NCBI RefSeq assembly: GCF_002086815.1
Contig: NZ_MVID01000004.1
Coordinates: 248,001 to 312,000, forward strand
Origin: Mycolicibacterium parafortuitum
Lineage (GTDB): Bacteria; Actinomycetota; Actinomycetes; Mycobacteriales; Mycobacteriaceae
DNA: 64,000 bases
Direction of reading: 5' to 3'
The position numbers and the translations under genes are program-made. Shown in pieces: positions 52,020 to 61,415 of the stretch (within the stretch, counting starts at the first letter, position 1; the number at the start of each line of letters is the position of its first letter). Below the pieces are notes generated by a model. That model worked only from the letters and a program-made list of their open reading frames with translations, was not told where the DNA came from and ran no database searches.

Positions 52020-53182
52020 CTTCGACTACTCGGACGACATCGACGACGCGGAGCCGGGCGCGCGGTGCGACCGAGGCGGCGGCCGCGCAGAGCCTCACGC
52101 TGACCGATCTCGTCAAGGTCTACCGTGGCCGGGAGGTCGTGCCCGCGGTCAAGGGCATCAACCTCGCGATCGAGGCGGGTGAACTGGTCGCCCTGCTCGG
52201 TCCTTCGGGCTGTGGGAAGACCACCACGCTGCGCATGATCGCCGGGCTGGAGACGGTCACCGGCGGATCGATCCGCATCGGGGATAGGGAGGTGTCGCAG
52301 CTGCCGGCCGCCAAGCGTGGCGTCGGGGTCGGCTTCGAGAGTTACGCGCTCTACCCGCCGATGTCGGTGCGGGAGAACCTCCTGTACGGGCTGAAGGCCC
52401 GAAAGGTCAAGGGCGCCGAGCAGACGGTGGCCGCGATCAGCCGCCGACTCGAGCTCGACGACATGCTGGAGCTGCGGCCCGCGGGCCTGTCCAGCGGGCA
52501 GAAGCAACGGGTGGCGCTGGCCCGCGCGCTCGTGCGCAATCCACCGGTGCTGTTGCTCGACGAACCGCTCAGTCATCTCGATGCGTCGGCGCGGCAACGG
52601 GTGCGCCGCGAACTCAAAGTGCTGCAACGGGAATTCGGATACACCACGATCGTCGTCACCCACGATCAGGTGGAGGCGCTGTCGCTGGCGGACCGGCTGG
52701 CGGTGATGGACGCCGGGGTGGTCCAGCAGTTCGGCACCCCCGACGAGGTGTTCGACGATCCGGCGAACCTGTTCGTGGCCCAGTTCGTCGGCGAACCGCA
52801 GATCAACGTGCTGCGCGGTATCGCCCGGGTACGCGACGGCGGCGTGCAGGTCGAGATCGGCGCCGACGCAGGCGGTCTGGAGACCACCGTGGACGCGGCG
52901 ACCTCAGGACTACAGGACGGCGCGACGGTCGATGTCGGTGTCCGGCCGCAGGACTGCGTGATCGGTGGCGCCGACGGCGACGGAATCGCCGCCACGGTCG
53001 CGTACTTCGAGCACCTGCTGGAGTTCGGGCTGCTGACCGGCACCGTGCCCGGACTGGAGGACGGTCTCGTGGTGCAGACCCCGGCAGCCGATTCGTACCG
53101 GACCGACCAGCGAGTGATCGTGACGGCGCCACCGGAGCGGGTGTATCTGTTCGACGCCGAATCCGGAGACAGGTTGCGATGA
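52016..53182 (+). CDS. ABC importer ATPase B (UgpC/GlpT-like)
   Basis: 388 residues. A Ser/Thr/Arg-rich N-terminal extension of about 25 residues precedes the nucleotide domain: Walker A GPSGCGKTTT, Q-loop region GFESYALYP (again Glu), signature LSSGQ, LLLDEPLSHLDA, VTHDQVEAL, and a TOBE domain. The GTG overlaps the ATPase A stop by 4 bases and its own stop overlaps the kinase start. It is clearly diverged from ATPase A, not a recent duplicate. Confidence 0.9.
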   Translation: MTSTTRTTSTTRSRARGATEAAAAQSLTLTDLVKVYRGREVVPAVKGINLAIEAGELVALLGPSGCGKTTTLRMIAGLETVTGGSIRIGDREVSQLPAAKRGVGVGFESYALYPPMSVRENLLYGLKARKVKGAEQTVAAISRRLELDDMLELRPAGLSSGQKQRVALARALVRNPPVLLLDEPLSHLDASARQRVRRELKVLQREFGYTTIVVTHDQVEALSLADRLAVMDAGVVQQFGTPDEVFDDPANLFVAQFVGEPQINVLRGIARVRDGGVQVEIGADAGGLETTVDAATSGLQDGATVDVGVRPQDCVIGGADGDGIAATVAYFEHLLEFGLLTGTVPGLEDGLVVQTPAADSYRTDQRVIVTAPPERVYLFDAESGDRLR

Positions 53183-54918
53183 CGAAGCTGTACAACGACC
53201 CCGCCCGCTTCACCGAGGACATGCTGGCCGGCTTCCTCGACGCCAACGCCCGCTACGTGGTGGGTGTGCCCGGCGGCGTGGTGCGGGCGCACCGCACCCG
53301 GCCGGGGAAGGTGGCCGTCGTGATCGGCGGCGGCTCCGGGCACTATCCGGCGTTCTGCGGCACCGTGGGGCCCGGCTTCGCCGACGGCGCGGTCGTCGGC
53401 AACATCTTCACCTCGCCGTCGGCCGAGGAGGCAGCGTCGGTTGCGCGCGCCGCACACTCCGACGCCGGCGTGCTGCTGACCACCGGCAACTACGCCGGCG
53501 ACGTGATGAACTTCGGTCTGGCCGTGACGCAACTGCGCAGCGAGGGCATCGACGCGCACTACTTCGCCGTGACCGACGACGTCGCCAGCGCACCGCGCGG
53601 TGACGAGACGAAAAGGCGCGGCATCGCGGGGGACTTCACGGTCTTCAAATGTGCAGGCGCCGCGGCCGAAGAAGGACTCGATCTCGCCGGTGTGCTGCGG
53701 GTCGCGGAGGCGGCGAACGCGGCCACCCGCACGCTCGGGGTGGCGTTCGACGGATGCACCCTGCCCGGCGCCGACGAACCGCTGTTCACGGTGCCCGACG
53801 GGCAGATGGGCGTCGGCCTCGGTATTCATGGCGAGCCCGGTGTCTCCGAGGAGCCGATGCCCACCGCTGCCGAGTTGGCCGGCACCTTGGTCGACGGTGT
53901 GCTGGGTGACCGCCCCGACGCCGACGGCCGGCGCATCGCGGTGATCCTCAACGGCCTCGGCCGGACCAAGTACGAGGAACTGTTCGTGGTGTGGGGCGAG
54001 GTGTCGCGGCTGCTGCGCGACCGGGGATACGTGGTGGTCGAACCCGAGGTCGGGGAACTCGTCACCAGCCTGGACATGGCGGGTTGCTCGCTGACGGTGA
54101 TGTGGCTCGACGACGAACTGGAGCGGTACTGGACCGCACCCGCCGACACCCCGGCCTACCGCAAGGGGTCGGCGGTGACGGCCCCGGCCGGTGAAGCCCG
54201 CAGCCAGGACGACGAAACCGTCGCGGCGGCAACCCAACCGGCGGCCGTCGCCGACGACGAGGGCCGCGCCGTCGGCCGGCTGGTCGCCCGCGGACTGGAG
54301 GCCGTGGCGGCGATGCTCGCGGACGCCGAAGCCGAGCTCGGCCGCATCGACGCCGTCGCCGGAGACGGCGACCACGGCCGCGGCATGGTGAAGGGCTCCT
54401 CGGCGGCGCGCGATGCCGCCACCGAGGCCGCCGACGGCGGCGCCGGACACGGGTCGGTGCTGAGCGCCGCGGGCAGGGCGTGGGCGGCCAAGGCCGGCGG
54501 TACGTCCGGGGTGCTCTGGGGCGCGCTGCTCACCGCGGTCGGCGCTCGGCTCGGCGACACCGGGACACCGGATGCGGCCGGCGTCGCGGCCGGCCTGCGG
54601 GACGGCTACGACGCCCTGGTCGCACTCGGGGGCGCGGCGCCGGGCGACAAGACGATGCTCGACGCGCTGCTGCCGCTCGTCGACGAGCTGGACCGGCGGG
54701 TGTCCGACGGCGCTTCGCTCGGCGAGGCGTGGCGGGACGCTGCGGAGGTCGCCACCGCGGCCGCGAGCGCGACGGCGTCGCTGCGCCCGAAGGTCGGACG
54801 GGCCCGCCCGCTGGCCGAGCGCAGTGTCGGCACTCCCGACGCCGGCGCCACCTCACTGGCGATGTGTGCACACACCATCGCCGAGTGCTTCACATCTGTT
54901 GGGCAAGGAGATATCTGA
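53179..54918 (+). CDS. DhaK-DhaL fused ketose kinase (D-erythrulose kinase-like)
   Basis: 579 residues. The DhaK domain (1-330) has [10 protein letters not shown] and the substrate-binding His in GIHGEPG; an Ala/Asp-rich linker (about 335-362) follows; then the ATP-binding DhaL domain (about 363-575) has [12 protein letters not shown] and GGTSGVLWG. This is the ATP-dependent single-chain form that phosphorylates dihydroxyacetone or a short ketose. Between a polyol importer and an RpiB-type isomerase, the likely substrate is erythrulose, as for DerK of M. smegmatis; this is inference. Confidence 0.88.
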   Translation: MTKLYNDPARFTEDMLAGFLDANARYVVGVPGGVVRAHRTRPGKVAVVIGGGSGHYPAFCGTVGPGFADGAVVGNIFTSPSAEEAASVARAAHSDAGVLLTTGNYAGDVMNFGLAVTQLRSEGIDAHYFAVTDDVASAPRGDETKRRGIAGDFTVFKCAGAAAEEGLDLAGVLRVAEAANAATRTLGVAFDGCTLPGADEPLFTVPDGQMGVGLGIHGEPGVSEEPMPTAAELAGTLVDGVLGDRPDADGRRIAVILNGLGRTKYEELFVVWGEVSRLLRDRGYVVVEPEVGELVTSLDMAGCSLTVMWLDDELERYWTAPADTPAYRKGSAVTAPAGEARSQDDETVAAATQPAAVADDEGRAVGRLVARGLEAVAAMLADAEAELGRIDAVAGDGDHGRGMVKGSSAARDAATEAADGGAGHGSVLSAAGRAWAAKAGGTSGVLWGALLTAVGARLGDTGTPDAAGVAAGLRDGYDALVALGGAAPGDKTMLDALLPLVDELDRRVSDGASLGEAWRDAAEVATAAASATASLRPKVGRARPLAERSVGTPDAGATSLAMCAHTIAECFTSVGQGDI

Positions 54919-55385
54919 TGGACAAGCTGCGGATCGTCGTCGGTTCTGACGACGCCGGATACGAGTACAAGGAAGCGCTCAAGGGCGACCTGGCGTCCGA
55001 CCCGAGGGTGGAGGTGGTCACCGACGTCGGGGTGGGGTCCGACGAGGACACCGCCTACCCGCACATCGCTGTCGCGGCGGCCCGGATCGTCGCCGACGGC
55101 AAGGCCGACCGCGCACTGCTGGTGTGCGGTACCGGGCTCGGGGTGGCGATCAGCGCCAACAAGGTGCCGGGCATCCGCGCGGTCACCGCACACGACGGCT
55201 TCTCGGTGGAACGGTCGGTGTTGTCCAACAACGCGCAGGTGCTGTGCTTCGGCCAGCGCGTGATCGGGCTGGAGCTGGCGCGCCGGCTCGCCCGCGAGTG
55301 GATCGGCTACCAGTTCGACCCGCAAAGTGCGTCCGCTGCCAAGGTCGAGGCAATCGAGAACTACGAACACCCGGTCGCGAACTAG
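54918..55385 (+). CDS. RpiB/LacAB-family sugar-phosphate isomerase
   Basis: 155 residues. The family motif SDDAGYEYK (SDHAGFELK in RpiB) and the catalytic Cys in [16 protein letters not shown] are present, as is [21 protein letters not shown]. It would isomerise the phosphorylated ketose made by the preceding kinase to an aldose phosphate (D-erythrulose 4-phosphate to D-erythrose 4-phosphate in the tetritol pathway). AAGGAG lies eight bases upstream of the ATG, which shares a base with the kinase stop. Confidence 0.88.
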   Translation: MDKLRIVVGSDDAGYEYKEALKGDLASDPRVEVVTDVGVGSDEDTAYPHIAVAAARIVADGKADRALLVCGTGLGVAISANKVPGIRAVTAHDGFSVERSVLSNNAQVLCFGQRVIGLELARRLAREWIGYQFDPQSASAAKVEAIENYEHPVAN

Positions 55386-55387
55386 CG

Positions 55388-56932
55388 ATGGCCGAAGCAC
55401 TGCTCGAATGTTCGGGCATCAGAAAGAGTTTCGGTGGAGTGCCGGTACTCGAGGGTGTCACCCTGCACCTGGAACCGGGGACGGTGACCGCGTTGTCCGG
55501 CGAGAACGGCGCGGGCAAGTCGACGTTGATGAAGATCGTCTCGGGCCAGTACGCCGCAGATTCGGGCACCGTGTCGGTGCACGGAAAGACGCTGGCTTCG
55601 GGCAACACCCGGGACGCGGTCCGGCACGGCGTGGCTATCGTGCCGCAGGAGCTGGCCTCGATCGAGGATATGACCGTCTACGAGAACCTGTTCGTGGGAC
55701 GGGAATTGAAGCGCGGGCCGTTCCTGAACCGGCGCGCGATGATCGCCGAGGCCAGGGAGACCCTGGCCGTGTTCGACGTCGCGATCTCCCCGACCGCGCG
55801 GATGGGCAGCCTGCCGGTGGGGCTGCGGCAGATCGTCGAGATCGTCAAGGCGGCCCGCACCGGTGCGCAGGTGATGATGCTCGACGAACCCACCTCGGCG
55901 ATCTCGGAGCGAGAGGTCGAAGGCCTCTACCGGATCGTGCGGCAACTGCGTGACCACGGGGTGGCGATGGTCTACACGACGCACAAGATGGCAGAGATCC
56001 GGGCCATCGCGGACCGGGTGGTGGTACTGCGCGACGGCGGCCTGATCTTGGACGAGTCGATCGACGACGTCTCCGACGACGACATCGTCACCGCGATGAT
56101 CGGCCGCGAACTCGAGGCCCTGTTCCCCGACCGGTCCGACCCCGGGGACGATCCGGTGCTCGAGGTGGCCGACCTGCACGTCGACGGCGCCTCCGGGCCG
56201 GTGTCGTTCACGGTCCGCGCCGGTGAGATCGTCGGGCTGGCTGGACTTGTCGGCGCCGGCCGCACCGAACTGCTGGAGGCGATCTTCGGAGCCCGGCACA
56301 GTACCGGTGGCTCCGTGACGGTCGGCGGGAAGACGGTCAAACGTAACCAGCCGGCCGCCGCGATCTCGGCGGGGATGGCGATGGTGCCCGAAGACCGCAA
56401 GCTTTCCGGTGCCGTGCTGTCGATGAGCGTGCTGGACAACGCGACACTGCCCAGAATGTCGTCGTTCTCGCTGGCGGGCTGGCTGCGCGGAAAGGCGCGC
56501 AACACCGCCGTCGAGCAGGCGATGGCCTCGGTGCAGCTGCGCAGTCGCGGGCTCAGCCAGGAGGTCGGCACGCTCTCGGGCGGCAATCAGCAGAAGGTCG
56601 TGCTGGCGCGGTGGCTGACCGGGGACGTCAACGTCCTGCTGCTCGACGAACCCACCCGCGGGGTCGACGTCGGCGCGCGCAGCGAGATCTACCGCATCAT
56701 CACCGAACTGGCCGCCCGCGGGATGGCGGTGCTGATGGCCTCATCGGACATGCCCGAGGTGGTGGGCCTGTCGCACCGTGCCTTCGTCATGCGGGAGGGG
56801 CGGTTGGTCGGCGAATTGGACCGCGACGCACTCGATCATCCCGCGGTGCAGGAGTCGGTCTTCCGGCTTGCCACAGCGCTCGACTCCACTCCGGAGACTT
56901 CACTTCCCAGCGATCAGGAGGCCGTATCGTGA
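55388..56932 (+). CDS. RbsA-type sugar ABC importer ATPase (two nucleotide domains)
   Basis: 514-residue fused ATPase of a CUT2 importer. The N-half has Walker A GENGAGKSTL, LDEPTSAIS and the switch region TTHKMAE; its signature is degenerate (LPVGLRQ). The C-half has a degenerate Walker A (LVGAGRTEL), the canonical signature LSGGNQQK and LLLDEPTRGVD. Such division of labour is normal in this family. It begins three bases after the isomerase gene and overlaps the permease gene by four. Confidence 0.93.
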   Translation: MAEALLECSGIRKSFGGVPVLEGVTLHLEPGTVTALSGENGAGKSTLMKIVSGQYAADSGTVSVHGKTLASGNTRDAVRHGVAIVPQELASIEDMTVYENLFVGRELKRGPFLNRRAMIAEARETLAVFDVAISPTARMGSLPVGLRQIVEIVKAARTGAQVMMLDEPTSAISEREVEGLYRIVRQLRDHGVAMVYTTHKMAEIRAIADRVVVLRDGGLILDESIDDVSDDDIVTAMIGRELEALFPDRSDPGDDPVLEVADLHVDGASGPVSFTVRAGEIVGLAGLVGAGRTELLEAIFGARHSTGGSVTVGGKTVKRNQPAAAISAGMAMVPEDRKLSGAVLSMSVLDNATLPRMSSFSLAGWLRGKARNTAVEQAMASVQLRSRGLSQEVGTLSGGNQQKVVLARWLTGDVNVLLLDEPTRGVDVGARSEIYRIITELAARGMAVLMASSDMPEVVGLSHRAFVMREGRLVGELDRDALDHPAVQESVFRLATALDSTPETSLPSDQEAVS

Positions 56933-57963
56933 CCACCAGGCTTGACGGGGAGGACACCGCGTCCTCCCGGGCACCCAGTGTGGCGTCGCCGGTCACCGGC
57001 GAGCCGGTGCGGCTGTTCTCGCGCGAGTGGTTCGCCGGGATGGCGCTGCGATACGCGATGGTGCTGGTGATGCTGCTGGTCATCGCCTACTTCAGTTACC
57101 GCAGTGCACGATTCGGCACGGTCGACAACCTCGTCACGATCCTGGTGGCCGCCGCGCCGTTCGCGCTGATCGCGCTCGGGCAGACGCTGGTGATCCTCAC
57201 CGGCGGCATCGACCTGTCGGTGGGCAGCGTCATCGCGGTGTCGGCGATGGCCGCCGCGGCCACGGCCAAGGCCAACCCGGGCCAGGTCTGGCTGAGCGTG
57301 CTGGTCGCGATGCTGGTGGGTCTGTCGGTGGGTTGCGTGAACGGAATCCTGGTGTCGCGCCTCAACGTTCCACCGTTCATCGCGACATTGGGCACCCTGA
57401 CCGCGGGCTCCGGCATGGCGTATGTGATCGGTGGCGGCGCACCGATCAACGGGCTGCCCGCCGAGTTCGGTTCCATCGCCAACACCAAGATCCTCGGACT
57501 GCAGGTGCCGGTGTTGCTGATGATCGTCGCCATCATCGCGCTGGCCGTCATCATGAAGCGCACCACCTACGGCATGCGGGTCTACGCCGTCGGCGGCAAC
57601 CGCGTCGCCGCCGAGATCGCCGGGATCAACGCCAAGAACGTGCTGTTCAGCGTGTACGCGATCTCCGGCCTGCTGGCCGGGCTGTCGGGCGTCATGCTGG
57701 CCTCGCGAGTGATCTCGGGACCGCCGAACTTGGGCCAGGGCTACGAACTCGACGCGATCGCCGCGGTCGTGATCGGCGGCGCGAGCCTGATGGGCGGTCG
57801 CGGGTCGATCTGGGGAACCGCACTGGGGCTCTTGATGATCCAGACGCTGAACAACGGCCTGGACATCCTGGTCGTGCCCGCCTACTGGCAGGACGTCATC
57901 AAGGGCGTACTGATCGTGTCGGCGGTCGCCGTCGACGTGTGGTCCTCCCGCCGAAGAACTTGA
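56929..57963 (+). CDS. RbsC-type sugar ABC importer permease
   Basis: 344 residues, eight to ten predicted spans. The family motif GQTLVILTGGIDLSVGS lies near residue 85, and GASLMGGRGSIWGTALG near the C-terminus. A polar leader of about 40 residues precedes the first span. The GTG overlaps the ATPase stop (GTGA). Confidence 0.92.
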   Translation: MTTRLDGEDTASSRAPSVASPVTGEPVRLFSREWFAGMALRYAMVLVMLLVIAYFSYRSARFGTVDNLVTILVAAAPFALIALGQTLVILTGGIDLSVGSVIAVSAMAAAATAKANPGQVWLSVLVAMLVGLSVGCVNGILVSRLNVPPFIATLGTLTAGSGMAYVIGGGAPINGLPAEFGSIANTKILGLQVPVLLMIVAIIALAVIMKRTTYGMRVYAVGGNRVAAEIAGINAKNVLFSVYAISGLLAGLSGVMLASRVISGPPNLGQGYELDAIAAVVIGGASLMGGRGSIWGTALGLLMIQTLNNGLDILVVPAYWQDVIKGVLIVSAVAVDVWSSRRRT

Positions 57964-58017
57964 CGGACGCATCCGGCGTCCGCGATCCCATCCCCACCAC
58001 TGAAAAGAGAAAGACAC

Positions 58018-59067
58018 ATGAGACTGGGCACAAAGATGTTCGCGGTCGCATCCGCCACCGCGTTGGGCTTGACGATGACCGCCTGCGGCGCCGGTGACCC
58101 CGGCGCGGGCAGCGACGCGTCCCGGATCGGCGTCACGGTGTACGACATGAGCTCGTTCATCACCGCCGGCAAAGAGGGCATGGAGGCCTACGCCAAGGAC
58201 AACAACATCGAATTGGTCTGGAACTCCGCCAATCTCGACGTCTCCACCCAGGCCAGCCAGGTGGATTCGATGATGAACCAGGGTGTGGACGCGATCATCG
58301 TGGTTCCGGTGCAAGCCGATTCGCTCGGGCCGCAGGTGGCAGCGGCCAAGGCCAAGGGAATTCCGCTCATCCCGGTCAACGCCGCGCTCAACAGCCCCGA
58401 CGTCGCTGCCAGCGTGCAACCGGACGATGTTGCGGCCGGGGCACAGGAGATGCAGATGATGGCCGACCGACTCGGCGGCAGGGGCAACATCGTGATCCTG
58501 CAGGGCCCGCTCGGACAGTCCGGTGAACTCGACCGCAGCAAGGGCATCGAGCAGACCCTGGCCAAGTATCCCGACATCAAAGTGCTCGCCAAGGACACCG
58601 CGAACTGGAAACGCGACGAGGCGGTCAACAAGATGAAGAACTGGATCTCCGGGTTCGGCCCGCAGATCGACGGGGTGGTCGCGCAGAACGACGACATGGG
58701 TCTGGGCGCGCTGCAGGCACTCAAGGAGGCCGGCCGGACCGGCGTGCCGATCGTCGGCATCGACGGAATCGAGGACGGGCTCAACGCGGTCAAGAGCGGT
58801 GAGTTCATCGGCACCTCACTGCAGAACGGCACCGTGGAACTCGCGACGGGCCTGGCGGTCGCCAACGCGCTGGTCAAGGGGGAGACCGTGGACACCAAGC
58901 CCGTCTACATCATGCCCGCCATCACCCCGGAGAACGTCGACGTCGCGATCGAGCACGTGGTGACCGGCCGGCAGCAGTTCCTCGACGGACTCAGCGACCT
59001 GATCACGAAGAACCTCGAGACCGGCGACATCGCCTACGAGGGCATTCCCGGTCAGAAGCAGCCCTGA
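58018..59067 (+). CDS. RbsB-type sugar-binding lipoprotein
   Basis: 349-residue periplasmic-binding protein (peripla_BP_4). The signal peptide is [18 protein letters not shown], with the lipobox LTMTAC and Cys near residue 22. The mature protein shows [41 protein letters not shown] and the hinge segment [28 protein letters not shown] precedes the ATG. Its ligand is unknown; a polyol or sugar of the same pathway is likely. Confidence 0.91.
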   Translation: MRLGTKMFAVASATALGLTMTACGAGDPGAGSDASRIGVTVYDMSSFITAGKEGMEAYAKDNNIELVWNSANLDVSTQASQVDSMMNQGVDAIIVVPVQADSLGPQVAAAKAKGIPLIPVNAALNSPDVAASVQPDDVAAGAQEMQMMADRLGGRGNIVILQGPLGQSGELDRSKGIEQTLAKYPDIKVLAKDTANWKRDEAVNKMKNWISGFGPQIDGVVAQNDDMGLGALQALKEAGRTGVPIVGIDGIEDGLNAVKSGEFIGTSLQNGTVELATGLAVANALVKGETVDTKPVYIMPAITPENVDVAIEHVVTGRQQFLDGLSDLITKNLETGDIAYEGIPGQKQP

Positions 59068-59087
59068 GCGGACGATCGGACATATCG

Positions 59088-59846
59088 GTGACTGAAGTCG
59101 ATTTCACCTTCCGACTCGACGACAAGGTCGCCCTGGTGACCGGCGGAGCCGCCGGCATCGGGGCGGCCATCGCCTCGGCCTACGCGGGTAAGGGCGCCCG
59201 GGTCGCCGTCGTCGACCGCGATGAGGACGGCGCGGTCGAGACGGCCCGGTCCCTGCCCGGCGACAGTCGCGGATTTCGTTGCGACGTAGCGGATCCCGAT
59301 TCGGTGCGGGCTGTCGTCGACGCGGTACTGGAGACGTTCGGCCGGATCGACATCCTGGTCAACTGCGCGGGCATCGTGGCGCTGGCCCCGGCAGAGGAAC
59401 TGTCGGTGAAGGGATGGGATGCGACCCTCGACGTGAACCTGAAGGGCACGTTCCTGATGTGTCAGGCGGTCGGGACGGCGATGCTGGAAGCCGGGGGCGG
59501 GGCCATCATCAATCTGGCATCCCAGGCCGCCACGGTCGCCCTCGATCAGCACGTCGCGTACTGCGCCTCGAAGTTCGGTGTGCTGGGAGTGACCAAGGTG
59601 CTGGCCTCCGAGTGGGGTCCGCGCGGGGTGCGGGCCAACACCATCTCGCCGACCGTGGTGCTCACTGAGCTCGGCCGCAAGGCATGGGACGGTCCGCGCG
59701 GGGAGGAGATGAAGAAGCTCATCCCGAGCGGGCGGTTCGCCTATCCGGACGAGATCGCCGCCGCTGCGGTGTATCTGGCCTCCGACGCGGCCGGCATGGT
59801 CAACGGCGCGGATCTGCTGATCGACGGCGGGTACACCATCCGCTAG
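59088..59846 (+). CDS. SDR-family dehydrogenase, last gene of the polyol operon
   Basis: 252 residues. TGGAAGIG cofactor motif, NCAG, the Ser/Tyr/Lys triad in NLASQAA and YCASKFG, and the end GADLLIDGGYTIR. It resembles the SDR at 44499 in the shared stretches RANxxxPTVVLTE and IDGGYT, so the two are diverged paralogues at opposite ends of the cluster. Its likely task is oxidation of a polyol brought in by the Rbs-type importer. The GTG start is 20 bases after the binding-protein gene. Confidence 0.88.
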   Translation: MTEVDFTFRLDDKVALVTGGAAGIGAAIASAYAGKGARVAVVDRDEDGAVETARSLPGDSRGFRCDVADPDSVRAVVDAVLETFGRIDILVNCAGIVALAPAEELSVKGWDATLDVNLKGTFLMCQAVGTAMLEAGGGAIINLASQAATVALDQHVAYCASKFGVLGVTKVLASEWGPRGVRANTISPTVVLTELGRKAWDGPRGEEMKKLIPSGRFAYPDEIAAAAVYLASDAAGMVNGADLLIDGGYTIR

Positions 59847-59877
59847 CTGTATCGACCTGCGCGACGACGTCGCCCGA

Positions 59878-59940
59878 CCGCGAGACGGTGCTCAGGGTCG
59901 TGATCTGACCAATTTCACGACCCTGGGCGCAGTTTCGCGG
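59878..59940. terminator. Long imperfect hairpin at the end of the polyol operon
   Basis: CAGGGTCGTGA (59893-59903) pairs with TCACGACCCTG (59915-59925) around an 11-base loop, and the stem resumes after an internal bulge with CCGCGA (59878-59883) and TCGCGG (59935-59940). It lies 31 bases after the last stop codon, so it probably terminates the operon. Confidence 0.7.
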
Positions 59941-60013
59941 TCATCGCGATTCGTTTGAGTGACAGGCGGTTTCGCGCGCGTTAGTTGTCAGACCCGGGTG
60001 GTTGTATGGGGCT

Positions 60014-61315
60014 ATGTCCTTGACCGGTGCTGACACGTCTGTCGGGCTGACTCAGTCGGATCAGTTGGGGTTGATCTTCGACGAGCTCTCCGAGTTGGCC
60101 GGTCAGCGCAATGCCATCGACGGGCGCATCGTCGAGCTCGCCGCCGAGATCGACCGGCAGCAACTGCTCGGCATCAGTGGCGCCAAAACGGTCGCGGCGC
60201 TACTGGCCTGGAAGGTCGGGACTTCGCGCCGCAACGCCGAAACCATTGTCACGGTGGCCGATCGGCTCGGTGAGTTCCCACTCTGCGTCGGAGGGCTCAA
60301 GGAGGGCCGCTTCTCGCTGGATCAGGTCGGGGTGATCGCCGAGCACGCCGGCGAGGGCTCCGATGCCCACTACGCCCAGCTCGCCGAGAACGCCTCGGTC
60401 AGCCAGCTGCGCACCGCCGTCAAACTCGAACCCCGCCCCGACCCCGAACCCGAGGTCGATCCGTTCGCCGAAGAGGGTGACGATCCGCTCCCGCCGCCGA
60501 TGCCCGACGAGGCGATCACCACCACCAGCGACGCCGACTACACCTATTGGCACATCAAGCTCACCCACGACAACTCCGCGATCTTCGCCTCGGCACTGCA
60601 ATCGCACAAAGACGGACTGATCGCGGAGTGGAAACGCGACCACGACCACGACACCGACACCGACAGCGGCTCGCAGTCGCAGCGTCCGCCGCTGCCCGGC
60701 AAGGTCGCGGCGTTCAAAGCGCTGGTGCGGGCCGCCTGGGATGCCGAGGCGTTCCGTCGCCCGCACGGCCAGCACACCACGGTGGTGGTGCACGTCGACG
60801 CCGACACCAAAGTCGCCGCACTGCATCTCGGACCGATGCTGACCAACGAGGAGCGCCGCTACCTGTCCTGTGACGCCACCTGCGAGGTGTGGTTCGAACG
60901 CCACGGCCGGCCCATCGGTGCCGGACGGAGCACCCGCACCGTCAACCGGCGGCTACGACGCGCGCTGGAACAGCGCGACCGCACCTGCGTCGTCCCCGGC
61001 TGCGGATCCACCCAGGGGCTGCATGCTCACCACATCGTGCACTGGGAAGACGGCGGGGAAACCGAGCTCGAGAACTTGGTGCTGGTGTGTCCGTACCACC
61101 ATCGCGCGCACCACCGTGGGCTGATCAACATCGTCGGCCCCGCCCACCGGCTCGTCGTCGCCAATCACCTCGGTAAACCACTGACGCACGGGTCGCTGGC
61201 ACACCAGCCGTCCACACCACCACCCGATGTCCCGCCCTACCCCGGGCCGTGCGGTGAACGCGCCCAATGGAAGTGGTACAACCCCTACGAACCCCCACCG
61301 CCGATGCGGAACTGA
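60014..61315 (+). CDS. DUF222/HNH endonuclease domain protein (13E12-repeat family)
   Basis: 433 residues. The N-terminal DUF222 helical domain (about 10-280) is typical of the mycobacterial 13E12 repeat family. The C-terminal HNH domain (about 310-380) has CVVPGC, then HAHHIVHWEDGGETELENLVLVC and HHRAHHRG, so the zinc cysteines and catalytic histidines are intact. Members are multi-copy in actinobacteria and serve as phage integration targets in M. tuberculosis; their cellular role is unknown. Start ATG 60014; a TTG four codons earlier is open. Confidence 0.88.
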   Translation: MSLTGADTSVGLTQSDQLGLIFDELSELAGQRNAIDGRIVELAAEIDRQQLLGISGAKTVAALLAWKVGTSRRNAETIVTVADRLGEFPLCVGGLKEGRFSLDQVGVIAEHAGEGSDAHYAQLAENASVSQLRTAVKLEPRPDPEPEVDPFAEEGDDPLPPPMPDEAITTTSDADYTYWHIKLTHDNSAIFASALQSHKDGLIAEWKRDHDHDTDTDSGSQSQRPPLPGKVAAFKALVRAAWDAEAFRRPHGQHTTVVVHVDADTKVAALHLGPMLTNEERRYLSCDATCEVWFERHGRPIGAGRSTRTVNRRLRRALEQRDRTCVVPGCGSTQGLHAHHIVHWEDGGETELENLVLVCPYHHRAHHRGLINIVGPAHRLVVANHLGKPLTHGSLAHQPSTPPPDVPPYPGPCGERAQWKWYNPYEPPPPMRN

Positions 61316-61415
61316 AGTCGAGCCTGGTTCAGCCTGGCCGCTGATCGCGGTGCCCCAATAAAGTCCCGGAATCAAGCAGGGCCCTTAAAATGCAGCCGGG
61401 GCGACGAGGGAGTTT

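Noticed and set aside
55388..56932. Broken ATPase because of degenerate Walker A and signature motifs
   Set aside because: RbsA-type fused ATPases normally have one degenerate half; both halves are otherwise complete.
60014..61315. Mobile intron or insertion-sequence transposase because of the HNH domain
   Set aside because: The DUF222 N-domain identifies the 13E12 family, and no terminal inverted repeats or transposase motifs are visible.
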